Shown piece by piece: positions 17,914-26,646 of a stretch of DNA of 64,000 bases. A program made the translations under genes and the position numbers. Source of the DNA: Alphaproteobacteria bacterium. Its GTDB lineage: Bacteria; Pseudomonadota; Alphaproteobacteria; UBA6615. Positions within the stretch are counted from its first letter, which is position 1, and the number at the start of each line of letters is the position of its first letter. The notes under the pieces were generated by a model. That model saw only the letters and a list, made by a program, of their open reading frames with translations. It did no database searches and was not told the DNA's origin. The stretch lies in NCBI GenBank assembly GCA_011087645.1, contig JAALLF010000002.1, positions 338,467 through 402,466 on the forward strand, given 5' to 3'.

Positions 17914-18735
17914 CTATTCGCCGGCGGGCGTTGGCGAGGGGCGGCGATCCAGTGGTTCTTGGGAACTGGCGCGGTAGATGAAGTAGAGACCAGCGATCAC
18001 CAAAGGCGCTGACAACCATTGGCCCAGGGTGGTGCCGCTGACCAGGAAACCGATCTGCACATCTGGTTCGCGGAACAATTCGACGATGATGCGCGCCGCG
18101 CCATAGCCGATCAGGAATACGCCCATCAAAAGACCGGGTCGGGTGCGCGCCTTGGTGAAGCGCACAAGGGCGAACATGACGACGAATAGCACCACACCCT
18201 CTAGCGCCGCTTCGTAGAGCTGGCTGGGGTGGCGGGGGAGTTCGCCGCCGCCGGGAAACACCACAGCCCAGGGCGCGTCGCTAACCCGGCCGTAAAGCTC
18301 GCCATTGATGAAGTTCGCCACCCGGCCGAGAAACAGGCCGATTGGCGCGGCGCAGGCGACCAGATCGCCCATCGCGAACATGGGGATCTTCTGCCGACGG
18401 GCGAATAAGACAATGGCGACGACAACGCCGAGCAAGCCGCCATGGAACGACATGCCGCCCTGCCAGACGAAAAATATCTCAAGCGGATTTTCGAAATAGT
18501 AGGGGCCTTGGTAGAAGGAAACGTACCCCAGCCGGCCGCCGACGATCACGCCGACGATTGCCCAGCTGAAGAAATCGCTGAGCTGGGCGCGGGTCATGAT
18601 GTGGGGTGGCTGGCGCAAGAACCGGCCGATATACCACCAGCCGCCGAGCAGTCCGACGATGAAAGCCAGTGCGTACCATCGTATGGCCAGCGGGCCGATG
18701 GCAATGGCGACAGGGTCGATTTCAGGAAACGGCAT
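17914..18735 (-). CDS. lgt: Prolipoprotein diacylglyceryl transferase
   Basis: The first enzyme of lipoprotein maturation, moving diacylglyceryl from phosphatidylglycerol to the lipobox cysteine. It is a 273-residue inner-membrane protein with about seven helices. Diagnostic parts are IRWYALAFIVGLLGG, GGRLGYVSFY, MSFHGGLLG with the essential His, and the signature GRVANFINGELYGR. The C-terminus (RASSQEPLDRR...) is cytoplasmic. It is first in the lgt-midA-pgeF-lipoprotein run; the lipoprotein at 15122 would be one of its substrates. Confidence 0.97.
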   Translation of the reverse strand: MPFPEIDPVAIAIGPLAIRWYALAFIVGLLGGWWYIGRFLRQPPHIMTRAQLSDFFSWAIVGVIVGGRLGYVSFYQGPYYFENPLEIFFVWQGGMSFHGGLLGVVVAIVLFARRQKIPMFAMGDLVACAAPIGLFLGRVANFINGELYGRVSDAPWAVVFPGGGELPRHPSQLYEAALEGVVLFVVMFALVRFTKARTRPGLLMGVFLIGYGAARIIVELFREPDVQIGFLVSGTTLGQWLSAPLVIAGLYFIYRASSQEPLDRRPSPTPAGE

Positions 18736-18770
18736 GAGTCCTCACGGCGCAATGCGCGGCGATACGGATA

Positions 18771-19757
18771 TCATCGATACGGGTCGTCGGCTGCCAAATA
18801 GTCCTGAACATAGGAACGGACACCATCCTCAAGCGATGTGAAGGGCGCATCGTAACCAGCCGCGCGCAAACGGTCTATTCGCGCTTGCGTGAAGTACTGG
18901 TACTGGTCGCGCACATTGTCCGGCATATCGAAATATTCGATGCTCGGTTCAACCCCCTGGGCGCTAAAAATGGCGTTTGCCATGTCCTCGAAGGTCCGTG
19001 CCTTGCCGGTGCCGACGTTAAAAAGCCCGGAAATGCCATAATTATCGTACAGCCACAGCATGATCTGCACACAATCGTCGACATGGATGAAGTCGCGCAT
19101 CTGGCCGCCATCGCCGTAATCGGGATGTTCCGACTTGAACAGGCGGGCCTGGCCGGTTTCTCTGATCTGCTGCCAAAATTGGGGCACCACGCTGCGCTGA
19201 TTGCCTTTGTGATACTCGTTGGGGCCGTAGACATTGAAAAACCGAAGTCCCGCCCATTGGCCCGGTAGACGGGTCATACGGTCGGCATACCGCGCCACCT
19301 TGCGGTCAAACAGCAGTTTCGACCAGCCATAAGGGTTGAGCGGCCGTAGCTGGCGCATGGCGTCCAGCGAGCATTCGTCGTCGAACCCGGCGGCGCCGTC
19401 GCCATAGGTCGCCGCCGACGAGGCATAGATCAGCCGCACGTCGCGGCGTACGCAGATATCCCAAAGTTCCTGGCTGAGGCGGAAATTATTGGCGACGATC
19501 AGGTCGACATCGCGCTCCACGGTCGACGAAATGGCGCCCAAATGGAAGACCATGTGGACTGAGGCGATGTTCGACACCAGCCACTTCAACAGATCGTCCG
19601 GGGTGATCAGCTCGGTGATCTCGCGCTTGGCGATGTTGCGCCACTTATCCGCGTTGCCAAGGAAATCGCATACGACGATTTCCTCGCCGCCGCGATCTTC
19701 CAACGCCGCCACTAAATTGGAGCCGATAAAGCCGGCGCCACCGGTTACGACGATCAT
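18771..19757 (-). CDS. hldD: ADP-L-glycero-D-manno-heptose-6-epimerase
   Basis: Epimerises ADP-D,D-heptose to ADP-L,D-heptose for the LPS inner core. The start at 19757 gives MIVVTGGAGFIGSNLVAAL, the NADP-binding GxxGxxG of an extended SDR; the ORF could start 44 codons earlier but that part is not conserved. The active-site Y-x-x-x-K is in NPYGWSKLLFD and the Ser/Thr in SSAATYGDG. Further matches are YGPNEYHKG and MRDFIHVDD. At 328 residues it is normal for HldD. It is separated from lgt by 35 bp. Confidence 0.96.
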   Translation of the reverse strand: MIVVTGGAGFIGSNLVAALEDRGGEEIVVCDFLGNADKWRNIAKREITELITPDDLLKWLVSNIASVHMVFHLGAISSTVERDVDLIVANNFRLSQELWDICVRRDVRLIYASSAATYGDGAAGFDDECSLDAMRQLRPLNPYGWSKLLFDRKVARYADRMTRLPGQWAGLRFFNVYGPNEYHKGNQRSVVPQFWQQIRETGQARLFKSEHPDYGDGGQMRDFIHVDDCVQIMLWLYDNYGISGLFNVGTGKARTFEDMANAIFSAQGVEPSIEYFDMPDNVRDQYQYFTQARIDRLRAAGYDAPFTSLEDGVRSYVQDYLAADDPYR

Positions 19758-19831
19758 AGGTAGCCTCGTCTTGAACTCGGTCACCTTATACCCATACGCC
19801 CCGATGCCCTGCAATGTGCGCAAACGTCGCC

Positions 19832-19861
19832 TTGCGGTGATGCCGGCTGACACCATATTGT
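19832..19861 (+). promoter_or_regulatory. Possible promoter for ubiK
   Basis: TTGCGG at 19832-19837 and TATTGT at 19856-19861 with an 18-bp spacer, just upstream of the ubiK start. Motif match only. Confidence 0.25.
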
Positions 19862-19883
19862 CGGGTAAGCGAGGAGTTTCACC

Positions 19884-20141
19884 ATGCAAACACGTAATCG
19901 ATTACTCGACGATATAGCGCGCGTCGCCAACGGCGCGGCGGGCGTGGCCACCGGGATGCGCGATGAAGTCGAAACCCTGGTGCAGCAGCGGGTCGAACGG
20001 GTGCTATCGCGGCTGAACCTGGTGACCCGCGAAGAATTCGAAGCGGTTAAGGCGATGGCGGCCAAAGCGCGCAGCGAGCAGGAAGCGATGGAAAAGCGCC
20101 TCAAGGATTTGGAAAACCGGCCGCACGAGAATAACGAATAG
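19884..20141 (+). CDS. ubiK: Ubiquinone biosynthesis accessory factor UbiK/BMFP family
   Basis: An 85-residue, almost wholly helical protein of the membrane-fusogenic (DUF526/YqiC) family. UbiK helps the soluble ubiquinone-synthesis complex work under aerobic conditions. The N-terminal amphipathic helix (RLLDDIARVANGAAGVATG), the central EVETLVQQRVERVLSRLNLVTREEFE and a C-terminal coiled coil (AAKARSEQEAMEKRLKDLE) are all visible. The ribosome site is GCGAGGAG. It is divergent from hldD. Downstream, composition changes sharply. Confidence 0.9.
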   Translation: MQTRNRLLDDIARVANGAAGVATGMRDEVETLVQQRVERVLSRLNLVTREEFEAVKAMAAKARSEQEAMEKRLKDLENRPHENNE

Positions 20142-20195
20142 GCGCCGCTGGCGCTTTGTCGGTATTGCGGTTCCAATTCGCAGTACGCTTATAGA

Positions 20196-21347
20196 TTGTG
20201 GATTAACGACATTGGTATTCGGCTACTGCATAAAATCGACAGACTCGTAAAATACATCGGTGTACGGCACATTCTTCTAGTGATTTGCCTGATCGCTGTG
20301 GCTCCCGGTACCAGTCGCGCTAGTTTCCAAGCGATGTTCTCGTTGGACGTTAGTATTTGGAATGCGACCGATATAGTTGTGGCGACTGAAGGTCCAGTTG
20401 TAAATGGCGTGCTGACGGTGCTGCAAACTTGGAAAGGCCCACTGTCTCCAGGCGATACCCTTAATATCGAAGAGCTTCGCGAGTTTGCTGACGAAGACTC
20501 GCGCACTGTCAAACATCCATTCGGGTTAGGGTCGACAAAAGACCCAGGTCCTCTGGTGGTTCTATCGGGCCAGAGGATGGTCTTGTTCCTCAAAAGAGAT
20601 GCTTGGAAGGTTGCTGCTAGGCTACCGTCGGCCTCGCTCCAATGGGAATCAACCGCTTCATGGGGCGGTATCAAAGTATCTGTCGCGTGGATCGAAGACG
20701 ATGTCGCTTATTATTTTTCACAGGGACCAGTAACTATCGGACCAGCCGTATTGTACCGCTCCTCATCTACTGAAGAGGTAATGAGAAAAAGGGTGCGTGA
20801 GCTAGCGCCGATCCGAAAATCACTCGACAACATTGCGGCGCTACCCCGGGCCCAGGATCGAGCGGAACAGGTTGTTCCCTATATTAAATCCAACAATCGC
20901 CTCGCCAGCCGAGAAGCCTTTGACATCCTGTCAGACGCGAAGAAACCGGCACTTCCGTATTTGCGTCGGATGCTTGTCGATAATACATATGAGCGTTATC
21001 GTGAAAAAATTCTCAAAGCGATGGTGGTCGCCGGTGGCGCTTCCGTCGCACCCGACTTCGTCACTCTTATCGAGCAGGAATTGGCGTACTGGCAAATGGT
21101 GGCTCCGACGCTGCCGGTCGGCTGGTGGAACGACAACGGAGTAGGGCGAGCCGAATTGCGGTATCGATACGGCCAAGTGCTGCACGTATTACATGCTCTT
21201 CGAGAATTAAAATATGAGCCATCGCGAGAAGCTGTGACCGCACTGCGCGATTATTGGCGATCCGTTCCGCAGCTCGTCGAGATTGAACAAATACTCGAGT
21301 CTAGCGATGCTGTTTTGAGATCTTTGGACCGACCTGCCAAAAAATAG
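20196..21347 (+). CDS. Exported protein of unknown function with HEAT-like tail, lower G+C
   Basis: About 383 residues, with a probable signal or anchor at residues 20-40 (HILLVICLIAVAPGTSRA). Residues 45-190 look like a beta domain with the pattern ATDIVVATEGPVVNGVLTVL, then WKGPLSPGDTL, as in exported domains that report 'rate of a coupled process' folds of unknown role. The second half has repeated helical hairpins (ASREAFDILSDAKKPALPYL...) resembling HEAT repeats. G+C is visibly lower than its neighbours and rare codons are used, so it may be acquired. The start (TTG 20196) is uncertain; no strong ribosome site is seen. Confidence 0.65.
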   Translation: MWINDIGIRLLHKIDRLVKYIGVRHILLVICLIAVAPGTSRASFQAMFSLDVSIWNATDIVVATEGPVVNGVLTVLQTWKGPLSPGDTLNIEELREFADEDSRTVKHPFGLGSTKDPGPLVVLSGQRMVLFLKRDAWKVAARLPSASLQWESTASWGGIKVSVAWIEDDVAYYFSQGPVTIGPAVLYRSSSTEEVMRKRVRELAPIRKSLDNIAALPRAQDRAEQVVPYIKSNNRLASREAFDILSDAKKPALPYLRRMLVDNTYERYREKILKAMVVAGGASVAPDFVTLIEQELAYWQMVAPTLPVGWWNDNGVGRAELRYRYGQVLHVLHALRELKYEPSREAVTALRDYWRSVPQLVEIEQILESSDAVLRSLDRPAKK

Positions 21348-21364
21348 ATACGTCAGCCTCCCGT

Positions 21365-22162
21365 TTAGAATAGCGAGCGCACCATGCCGCCGTCGGCGCG
21401 CGGGGCGGCGCCATTGATGGCCGACGCTAACGGCGAACACAGGAAGGTCACCACGTTGGCGATCTCGGCCGGTTCGGCCCAGCGCTGTAGGAGCGATGTG
21501 CGGCCTTCACCCTCGGCGAAATAAGCCTTGCTCATTTCCTCCGGCGTCGTGTCTTCGATATCCGCCATTTGGTGCATGAAGGCGTCCACCCCGTCGGTCC
21601 ATGTGGGCGCCACCTGCACCGTGTTTACCGTGACCGCGCTGTCGCGGGTGAGTTCCGCCAGGCTGCGGGCAATCGACACCAGGGCGGTCTTGGTCATGGC
21701 GTAGTGGGACATGGACGGGTTGGGCTTCGAGCTTTGGTCTGAGCCAATGAAGATGATGCGGCCCCAGCCGCGTGACAACATGTCGGGCATCAGCGCCCGC
21801 GACAGGCGCACGCCGCTCATCACGTTGAGTTCGAACATGTGCTGCCAGTCGTCGTCTTCGATATCGAAGAACTCCTTGACTGTGAAGGTGCCGGCATTGT
21901 TGACCAGAATGTCTGTCGGTCCTTCACTTTGGACGAAGGCATTCAGGGTAGCCGCGCCTTCGGCGGTTGAAAGGTCAGCCGCGCAACCGCTGACGCTGCC
22001 GCCCGGCGCCATCTCGGCGACCGTCTGTTCGACCCGGCCTTGGTCGCGGCCATTGATAATGATGTGCGCGCCTTCGGCTTGCAGCGCTTCAGCAATGGCG
22101 CGGCCGATACCCAGGGTCGAGCCGGTGACCAGCGCGCGCTTTCCCGACAGGTTGAGGTCCAT
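21365..22162 (-). CDS. Short-chain dehydrogenase/reductase
   Basis: A 265-residue classical SDR. The nucleotide site is TGSTLGIGRAIAEAL near the N-terminus, NNAG follows in ILVNNAGTF, the catalytic Ser is in FIGSDQSSKPNPS and the Y-x-x-x-K is MSHYAMTKTAL. The C-terminus ends SPLASAINGAAPRADGGMV, typical of 3-oxoacyl-ACP reductase-like oxidoreductases. The Asp/Arg pattern after the glycine loop does not settle NAD versus NADP. The physiological substrate is unknown. Single gene, downstream of the TPR protein on the same strand. Confidence 0.9.
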   Translation of the reverse strand: MDLNLSGKRALVTGSTLGIGRAIAEALQAEGAHIIINGRDQGRVEQTVAEMAPGGSVSGCAADLSTAEGAATLNAFVQSEGPTDILVNNAGTFTVKEFFDIEDDDWQHMFELNVMSGVRLSRALMPDMLSRGWGRIIFIGSDQSSKPNPSMSHYAMTKTALVSIARSLAELTRDSAVTVNTVQVAPTWTDGVDAFMHQMADIEDTTPEEMSKAYFAEGEGRTSLLQRWAEPAEIANVVTFLCSPLASAINGAAPRADGGMVRSLF

Positions 22163-22204
22163 AGTGTCGCTCCTTGGCGCGAACGCAGGTGACGGTCGCG
22201 GCGG

Positions 22205-22780
22205 TTATGGGGTTCGGTGAAAGGGCCGGTTGTTTTGGTAAAGCCGCAACCGGCTTTCAAAATCGTCAATGACAGCCTTCGGCATGCCGGTCGTCTGCTT
22301 CAGTATCTCGATGCTGTTTTCTTGTGTGCGTACCGCGTCACTAAACCGTCCAACCTCTGCATAGGCGGCGGCCAGAGTGTCGAGAAACCCCGGCTCGCGG
22401 GTATTTGTCTTCGTGGCTCGCTCGGCAAGTTCCACCGCCCGACGTCCGTTCCGGCGGTCCGCTGCTGGCATGGTTGCGAGATCCCAGGCCAAGCTGTTGA
22501 GCGCCGACGAAAGATTAGGGTTTAGCTGCAGGGCGCGCTCATAGTCGGCAATCGCTTGGTCGAAATCGCCCTTATCGGAATAGGTAATGCCCCGGTTGCT
22601 GTGGGCGATGGCGAGGTTCTCGATGGTCTCGGTGCCTGAATTGATCAGGGTTGTGCACGCGGCGATGCCTCGGGCGGGATCGCCAGTTTCGCAAAGTTTC
22701 CAGTTTTCGTTGCGCGATTGGGCGCCGGCTGGATCGGTGAGCGCGACGAGGAAAATAGTGACAGCGAACAAATATCTCAT
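22205..22780 (-). CDS. Exported tetratricopeptide-repeat protein
   Basis: A 191-residue protein with a signal peptide (1-20, cleavage after GAQS or nearby) followed by about three TPR units. The clearest is IAHSNRGITYSDKGDFDQAIADYERALQLNPN, split here as residues 58-75 and 76-90; the second covers SSALNSLAWDLATMP; the third, FLDTLAAAYAEVGRFSDAV. Such periplasmic TPR proteins are scaffolds for other proteins. No enzymatic domain. It is upstream of the SDR gene by 42 bp. Function unknown. Confidence 0.8.
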   Translation of the reverse strand: MRYLFAVTIFLVALTDPAGAQSRNENWKLCETGDPARGIAACTTLINSGTETIENLAIAHSNRGITYSDKGDFDQAIADYERALQLNPNLSSALNSLAWDLATMPAADRRNGRRAVELAERATKTNTREPGFLDTLAAAYAEVGRFSDAVRTQENSIEILKQTTGMPKAVIDDFESRLRLYQNNRPFHRTP

Positions 22781-22945
22781 GCGCCGTAATTTAGAGCCTT
22801 ACCCGATCAATTGCGATGGCGTTTTAGGGGGGCAAATCAAGAACCGACCGAAACCGACTATGGACAAGAAAAGCGATAAACTTCAAAGTTGCATCGGACG
22901 CATTGGGGGCTTGCACGCAGAGACTTGCGCAAAGGGAGAAGTATT

Positions 22946-23827
22946 ATGGTTCGTAAGACAGCCGGCGAATTCGATCAAGAATTACTCGATCTCTACGATA
23001 GCTATGCCCACGGTCTGATCGAACGGCGGGAATTCCTCAGCAAGGCTGGCAAGTTTGCCGTTGGCGGACTTACCGCTTCCGCGCTTCTCAGCGCCCTGTC
23101 GCCCGATTACGCGTTGGCCGCCCAAGTCGATGAGAACGATCCCCGCATCAAGGCGGAGACCATCGAATATGCCTCGCCGCAGGGCCATGGCGCGATTAAA
23201 GGCCTTCATGTACAGCCCGCCGCAGGATCGCGCGGCAGCGTCCTGGTCGTTCATGAAAACCGCGGTCTCAACCCTTATATCGCCGACGTTGCCCGGCGCG
23301 TTGCTGTGGCCGGTTTCACCGCCTTGGCGCCCGATGGGCTAACCCCGCTGGGTGGCTATCCGGGCACTGACGAAGAAGGTAAGGCGATGCAACGCACGCT
23401 GGATAAGGGCAAGCTGCTAGCTGATTTCATCGCCGCTTTCGATCATTTGAAAGCCGATGCTGGCGCGAACGGAAAAGTTGGCGCCGTCGGTTTCTGCTAT
23501 GGCGGCGGGGTGTGCAACGCGTTGGCTGTACAGCGGCCTGAACTGGCGGCGTCCGTGCCGTTCTATGGGCGCCAAGCGAAAGCCGCCGACGTGCCGGCGA
23601 TCAAATCGCCGTTGATGCTGCACTATGCCGGGCTCGACAAGCGCATCAACGCCGGCTGGCCCGACTATGAGGCAGCCTTGAAGGCGAACAGCAAGGCTTT
23701 CACTGCCCATTTCTACGACAATACCAATCACGGTTTCCATAACGACACCACGCCGCGCTACGACATGCCGGCGGCGGAGCTGGCTTGGTCGCGCACAATC
23801 GATTTCTTTAACGCCAACCTGGGCTAA
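22946..23827 (+). CDS. Dienelactone hydrolase family protein, probably Tat-exported
   Basis: A 293-residue alpha/beta hydrolase. ATG 22946 is chosen for the GGGAGA site 5 bp upstream. Residues 21-60 look like a Tat signal: [20 protein letters not shown] (R27, R28) followed by a hydrophobic stretch and ALAA. The catalytic Cys is C184 in GFCYGG, with D231 (YAGLDKRI) and H262 (NTNHGFHND) completing the triad. It therefore looks like a periplasmic relative of the cytoplasmic hydrolase at 9074. Natural substrate unknown. Confidence 0.87.
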   Translation: MVRKTAGEFDQELLDLYDSYAHGLIERREFLSKAGKFAVGGLTASALLSALSPDYALAAQVDENDPRIKAETIEYASPQGHGAIKGLHVQPAAGSRGSVLVVHENRGLNPYIADVARRVAVAGFTALAPDGLTPLGGYPGTDEEGKAMQRTLDKGKLLADFIAAFDHLKADAGANGKVGAVGFCYGGGVCNALAVQRPELAASVPFYGRQAKAADVPAIKSPLMLHYAGLDKRINAGWPDYEAALKANSKAFTAHFYDNTNHGFHNDTTPRYDMPAAELAWSRTIDFFNANLG

Positions 23828-23845
23828 GCGGATCGGCATGGACCG

Positions 23846-24400
23846 GTGGGCTTGATTATACGGAGCCTGGTTGGGGCGGCTGTCGTTGCGGTGCTGACGG
23901 GATTTGCGCCAGCTCCCGTGGCGGCGGAGGATGTGTTTGTGAGGATCGCGGCGCCGCTCGACGAAGCCCGCGGTCTTTGCCTCGACATTCCCGGCCATCG
24001 GGACCGGGTCAATGTAACCCGACCCTTGGTGGTGCACACTTGCAAATGGGATATCTGGAATTTCGACGAGCGTTTCGATGCGGAGGCTCTCGATCAGGGT
24101 GCACTTCGCATGCCGACCTATGATTTGTGCGCTGGTGTTGATCGGGCCACGCAAGGATCTGCGATCGTGCTCGGTTCCTGCGACGGCGAGCCGTTACATC
24201 GTTGGCAGGTCGGGGACGGCCGATTCCGTCTCGTTGCAGATCCAAATATGTGCCTGACCGTTGGCGCGGAGCCATCTCGGCTCACCCCTGGCGGCCGACG
24301 CTTGCCATCGCGTCATGTGGCGCGCTCGCTGTCATTGGAACCCTGTCGAGACGCGGCGAACGAACGCCAAATATGGCAATCCGTGTCGCCGACATCGTGA
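23846..24400 (+). CDS. Exported protein with ricin-type beta-trefoil-like repeats
   Basis: About 184 residues from a GTG start. A signal peptide (about 1-28, ending PVAA) precedes a mature domain with two to three repeats of the type LCLDI...VHTCKWDIWNF, DLCAGV...VLGSCDGEPLHRWQV and MCLTV...LEPCRDAANERQIWQ. Each has a Cys, and the repeats end near a Q/N-x-W motif, the hallmark of ricin-type carbohydrate-binding trefoils. The match is from pattern, and the sugar ligand is unknown. It follows the exported hydrolase by 18 bp, so they may be co-transcribed. Confidence 0.6.
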   Translation: MGLIIRSLVGAAVVAVLTGFAPAPVAAEDVFVRIAAPLDEARGLCLDIPGHRDRVNVTRPLVVHTCKWDIWNFDERFDAEALDQGALRMPTYDLCAGVDRATQGSAIVLGSCDGEPLHRWQVGDGRFRLVADPNMCLTVGAEPSRLTPGGRRLPSRHVARSLSLEPCRDAANERQIWQSVSPTS

Positions 24401-24592
24401 ATATTTTTGTCTGCGCAATAGGTTGGTACTTGCCCACAGGCTTGGCGGTTGCGGCGCAGCGGGACTCCATGACAATCTACACCTGATAGTAGGTCACGGC
24501 ATTTGGCGCACAATATTTTGTGCTTATGCCGTGGCTTTCGGATTCTCGCGCAAGGTGCGCGATCTCCAGTGCCGCATGTTGGAGGCTCAGCA

Positions 24593-25093
24593 ATGGCTGT
24601 CGTTACAACCGACCACGCCCGCCACAACGTCCACCCGCTCGACCTTGTCGAAGAGACTATCGCCTTGCGCGATTGGGCGCTGGAGCGCTCGGCGCGCGAT
24701 GAGTTGCTGGCCGAAGTGACGGGGCGCTGGTGCGATTATCACATCGTGTTCCACTGGAGCGACGATTTGGGCGCGTTGCAGATCACCTGCGCCTTCGATC
24801 TGCGGACGCCCCCCGAACGGCGGGCGCCGGTGCATGAACTGCTGGCGCTGCTCAACGACCGGTTGGGGATTGGCCATTTCGATATTGGTTCGATCGATGG
24901 TCTACCGGCCTATCGCCACGCCTTGCTGTTACGCGGCGGCGCCTTGTCGGCCGAACAGGTCGAAGACCTGCTCGACATTGCGTTGCACGAATTGGACCGC
25001 TTTTACCCGGCCTTTCAGATTGTCGTCTGGGGCGACCGTTCGCCGACCGACGCCATGGCGACAGTGCTCTTTGAAACGGTCGGCGAGGCCTGA
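24593..25093 (+). CDS. YbjN domain protein
   Basis: A 166-residue soluble protein starting at ATG 24593, 9 bp after a GGAGG site; in-frame ATG 24503 adds an unconserved 30 residues. The sequence matches alphaproteobacterial YbjN/T3SS-chaperone-like fold proteins: RDWALERSARDELLAEVTG, YHIVFHWSDDLGALQITCAF, then DLRTPPERR and FDIGSIDGLPAYRHALLLRGG. This fold is a putative sensory or chaperone-type domain. It is 35 bp upstream of proC on the same strand, a frequent arrangement in Rhodospirillales-like genomes. Exact role unknown. Confidence 0.8.
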   Translation: MAVVTTDHARHNVHPLDLVEETIALRDWALERSARDELLAEVTGRWCDYHIVFHWSDDLGALQITCAFDLRTPPERRAPVHELLALLNDRLGIGHFDIGSIDGLPAYRHALLLRGGALSAEQVEDLLDIALHELDRFYPAFQIVVWGDRSPTDAMATVLFETVGEA

Positions 25094-25128
25094 TACGGTC
25101 CTACCCGGGTTGATGCCGGGGTAAATTG

Positions 25129-25932
25129 ATGACCGATCACAATAGAATTTTGCTCGTCGGCTGCGGCAAGATGGGCAGCGCGTTGCTCAATGGCTGGTTG
25201 GGGCAGGGTACCCCGGCCGGCCAGGTCTCGGTGGTCGAACCGATGGCCCCGCAACTGCCCGATGGGGTCGCCGTTCACACCGACGCCAGCGCATTGGATT
25301 CAGAGTATCATCCGTCCGTCGTCGTCTTTGCTGTCAAACCGCAAGCGATGGACGATGTGGTGCCGGCCTATAGCGCCTATGCCGGGCCGGACACGGCGTT
25401 CCTGTCGATCGCCGCGGGCAAGCCAATCGGATATTTCGAGGCCGCGCTTACCGGGGGCGCGATCGTGCGGGCGATGCCGAACACGCCGGCCGCTGTCGGC
25501 CGTGGCGTCACCGTACTCTGCGCCAACGACCAGGTGTCGCGGGAACAAAAATCGGTCTGTACCCAATTGATGCAGTCGGTCGGCGAAGTCGCCTGGATCG
25601 ATGATGAGGCGTTGATGGACGCGGTGACCGGCCTGTCCGGCAGCGGTCCGGCCTATGTATTCCATCTGGTCGAGGCAATGGCTGCTGCGGGCGCGGCTGC
25701 CGGCCTGTCTCCGAACTTGGCGATGCAATTGGCCCGTGCGACCGTGGCGGGTAGTGGTGAATTGCTGACCCAGTCCAGTGACCCGGCGGGTACTTTGCGC
25801 GAAAACGTCACCAGCCCAGGCGGTACTACGGCGGCGGCTCTGGAAGTGCTGATGGGGCCGGATGGCCTCACCCGTCTGATGACCGAGGCGATCGCACGGG
25901 CCACCGAGCGATCGCGGGAATTGGCGCAATAG
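25129..25932 (+). CDS. proC: Pyrroline-5-carboxylate reductase
   Basis: Reduces pyrroline-5-carboxylate to proline with NAD(P)H. The 267 residues begin with the Rossmann motif ILLVGCGKMGSALLNGWL, contain AVKPQAMDDV and RAMPNTPAAVGRGVT, and end with the P5C-binding segment TGLSGSGPAYVFHLVEAM and SDPAGTLRENVTSPGGTTAAAL. All are standard for ProC. ATG 25129 is one codon inside the longest frame (TTG-ATG). Proline synthesis also supplies an osmoprotectant. Confidence 0.97.
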   Translation: MTDHNRILLVGCGKMGSALLNGWLGQGTPAGQVSVVEPMAPQLPDGVAVHTDASALDSEYHPSVVVFAVKPQAMDDVVPAYSAYAGPDTAFLSIAAGKPIGYFEAALTGGAIVRAMPNTPAAVGRGVTVLCANDQVSREQKSVCTQLMQSVGEVAWIDDEALMDAVTGLSGSGPAYVFHLVEAMAAAGAAAGLSPNLAMQLARATVAGSGELLTQSSDPAGTLRENVTSPGGTTAAALEVLMGPDGLTRLMTEAIARATERSRELAQ

Positions 25933-26013
25933 ATCAGCCCGTGCGATAGTTCCGCCTGCCATAACTTTGCCGAATTACGACGGCACAGTGGGACAAACCA
26001 CGGGTAGGATGCA

Positions 26014-26631
26014 ATGGCGACAAAACCACGAAGAGACAAGCAGGCGCGTATCGTCGATGCCGCGTTGGAGCTGTCTGCCGAGCGCGGCTGGGCGGCAATT
26101 ACGCTGGACGATATTGCCGTGGCGGCAAAGCTCGATGCCGACGAAGTCTATCGGCTGACCCCGACCAAATCGGCGATCCTGAATGCCTTTGTGCGGCGTA
26201 CCGACCTGGCTGTGCTGGAAGGTCAGTCGATGGCTGACGACGAGGAGGCCGAAGCCAGTACCCACGATCGGTTGTTCGATGTGTTGATGCGCCGTTTCGA
26301 AGTGCTGCTGCCCGACCGCACAGCGCTTGGCGCCTTATGCCGCGATTTGCCCCGCGACCCAGTTTCGCTGGTCGCCGCTGTTCCCCAGGCCCATTGCTCG
26401 TTCGCCCGCATGCTTGAGGCTGCTGGGGTGTCGACCAAGGGGCTGCGCGGACTGGCCCGTATCCACGCCATCGCCGCGGTCTGGCTGGCGACCCAGCGCA
26501 CCTGGTTTGGCGACGATGGCGAAGATATGGCCCGAACAATGGCGGTGCTCGACCGCAATCTGCGGCGTATGGAAGAGAGCGCGGGGTTAGTTCTGGGCTT
26601 GCGCCACACCGCCAGATCGAGCGAGAGCTAG
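26014..26631 (+). CDS. TetR-family transcriptional regulator
   Basis: A 205-residue regulator with an N-terminal helix-turn-helix (about 10-55): RIVDAALELSAERGWAAITL, then DDIAVAAKLDADEVYRLTPT. The C-terminal ligand domain (about 70-195) resembles those found in alphaproteobacterial TetR/COQ9-like regulators, with LGALCRDLPRDPVSLV and an ILAVWLATQR-like core helix. It sits between proC and csaA on the same strand. Target genes are unknown. Confidence 0.85.
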   Translation: MATKPRRDKQARIVDAALELSAERGWAAITLDDIAVAAKLDADEVYRLTPTKSAILNAFVRRTDLAVLEGQSMADDEEAEASTHDRLFDVLMRRFEVLLPDRTALGALCRDLPRDPVSLVAAVPQAHCSFARMLEAAGVSTKGLRGLARIHAIAAVWLATQRTWFGDDGEDMARTMAVLDRNLRRMEESAGLVLGLRHTARSSES

Positions 26632-26646
26632 TTTCCGCCGATACCG

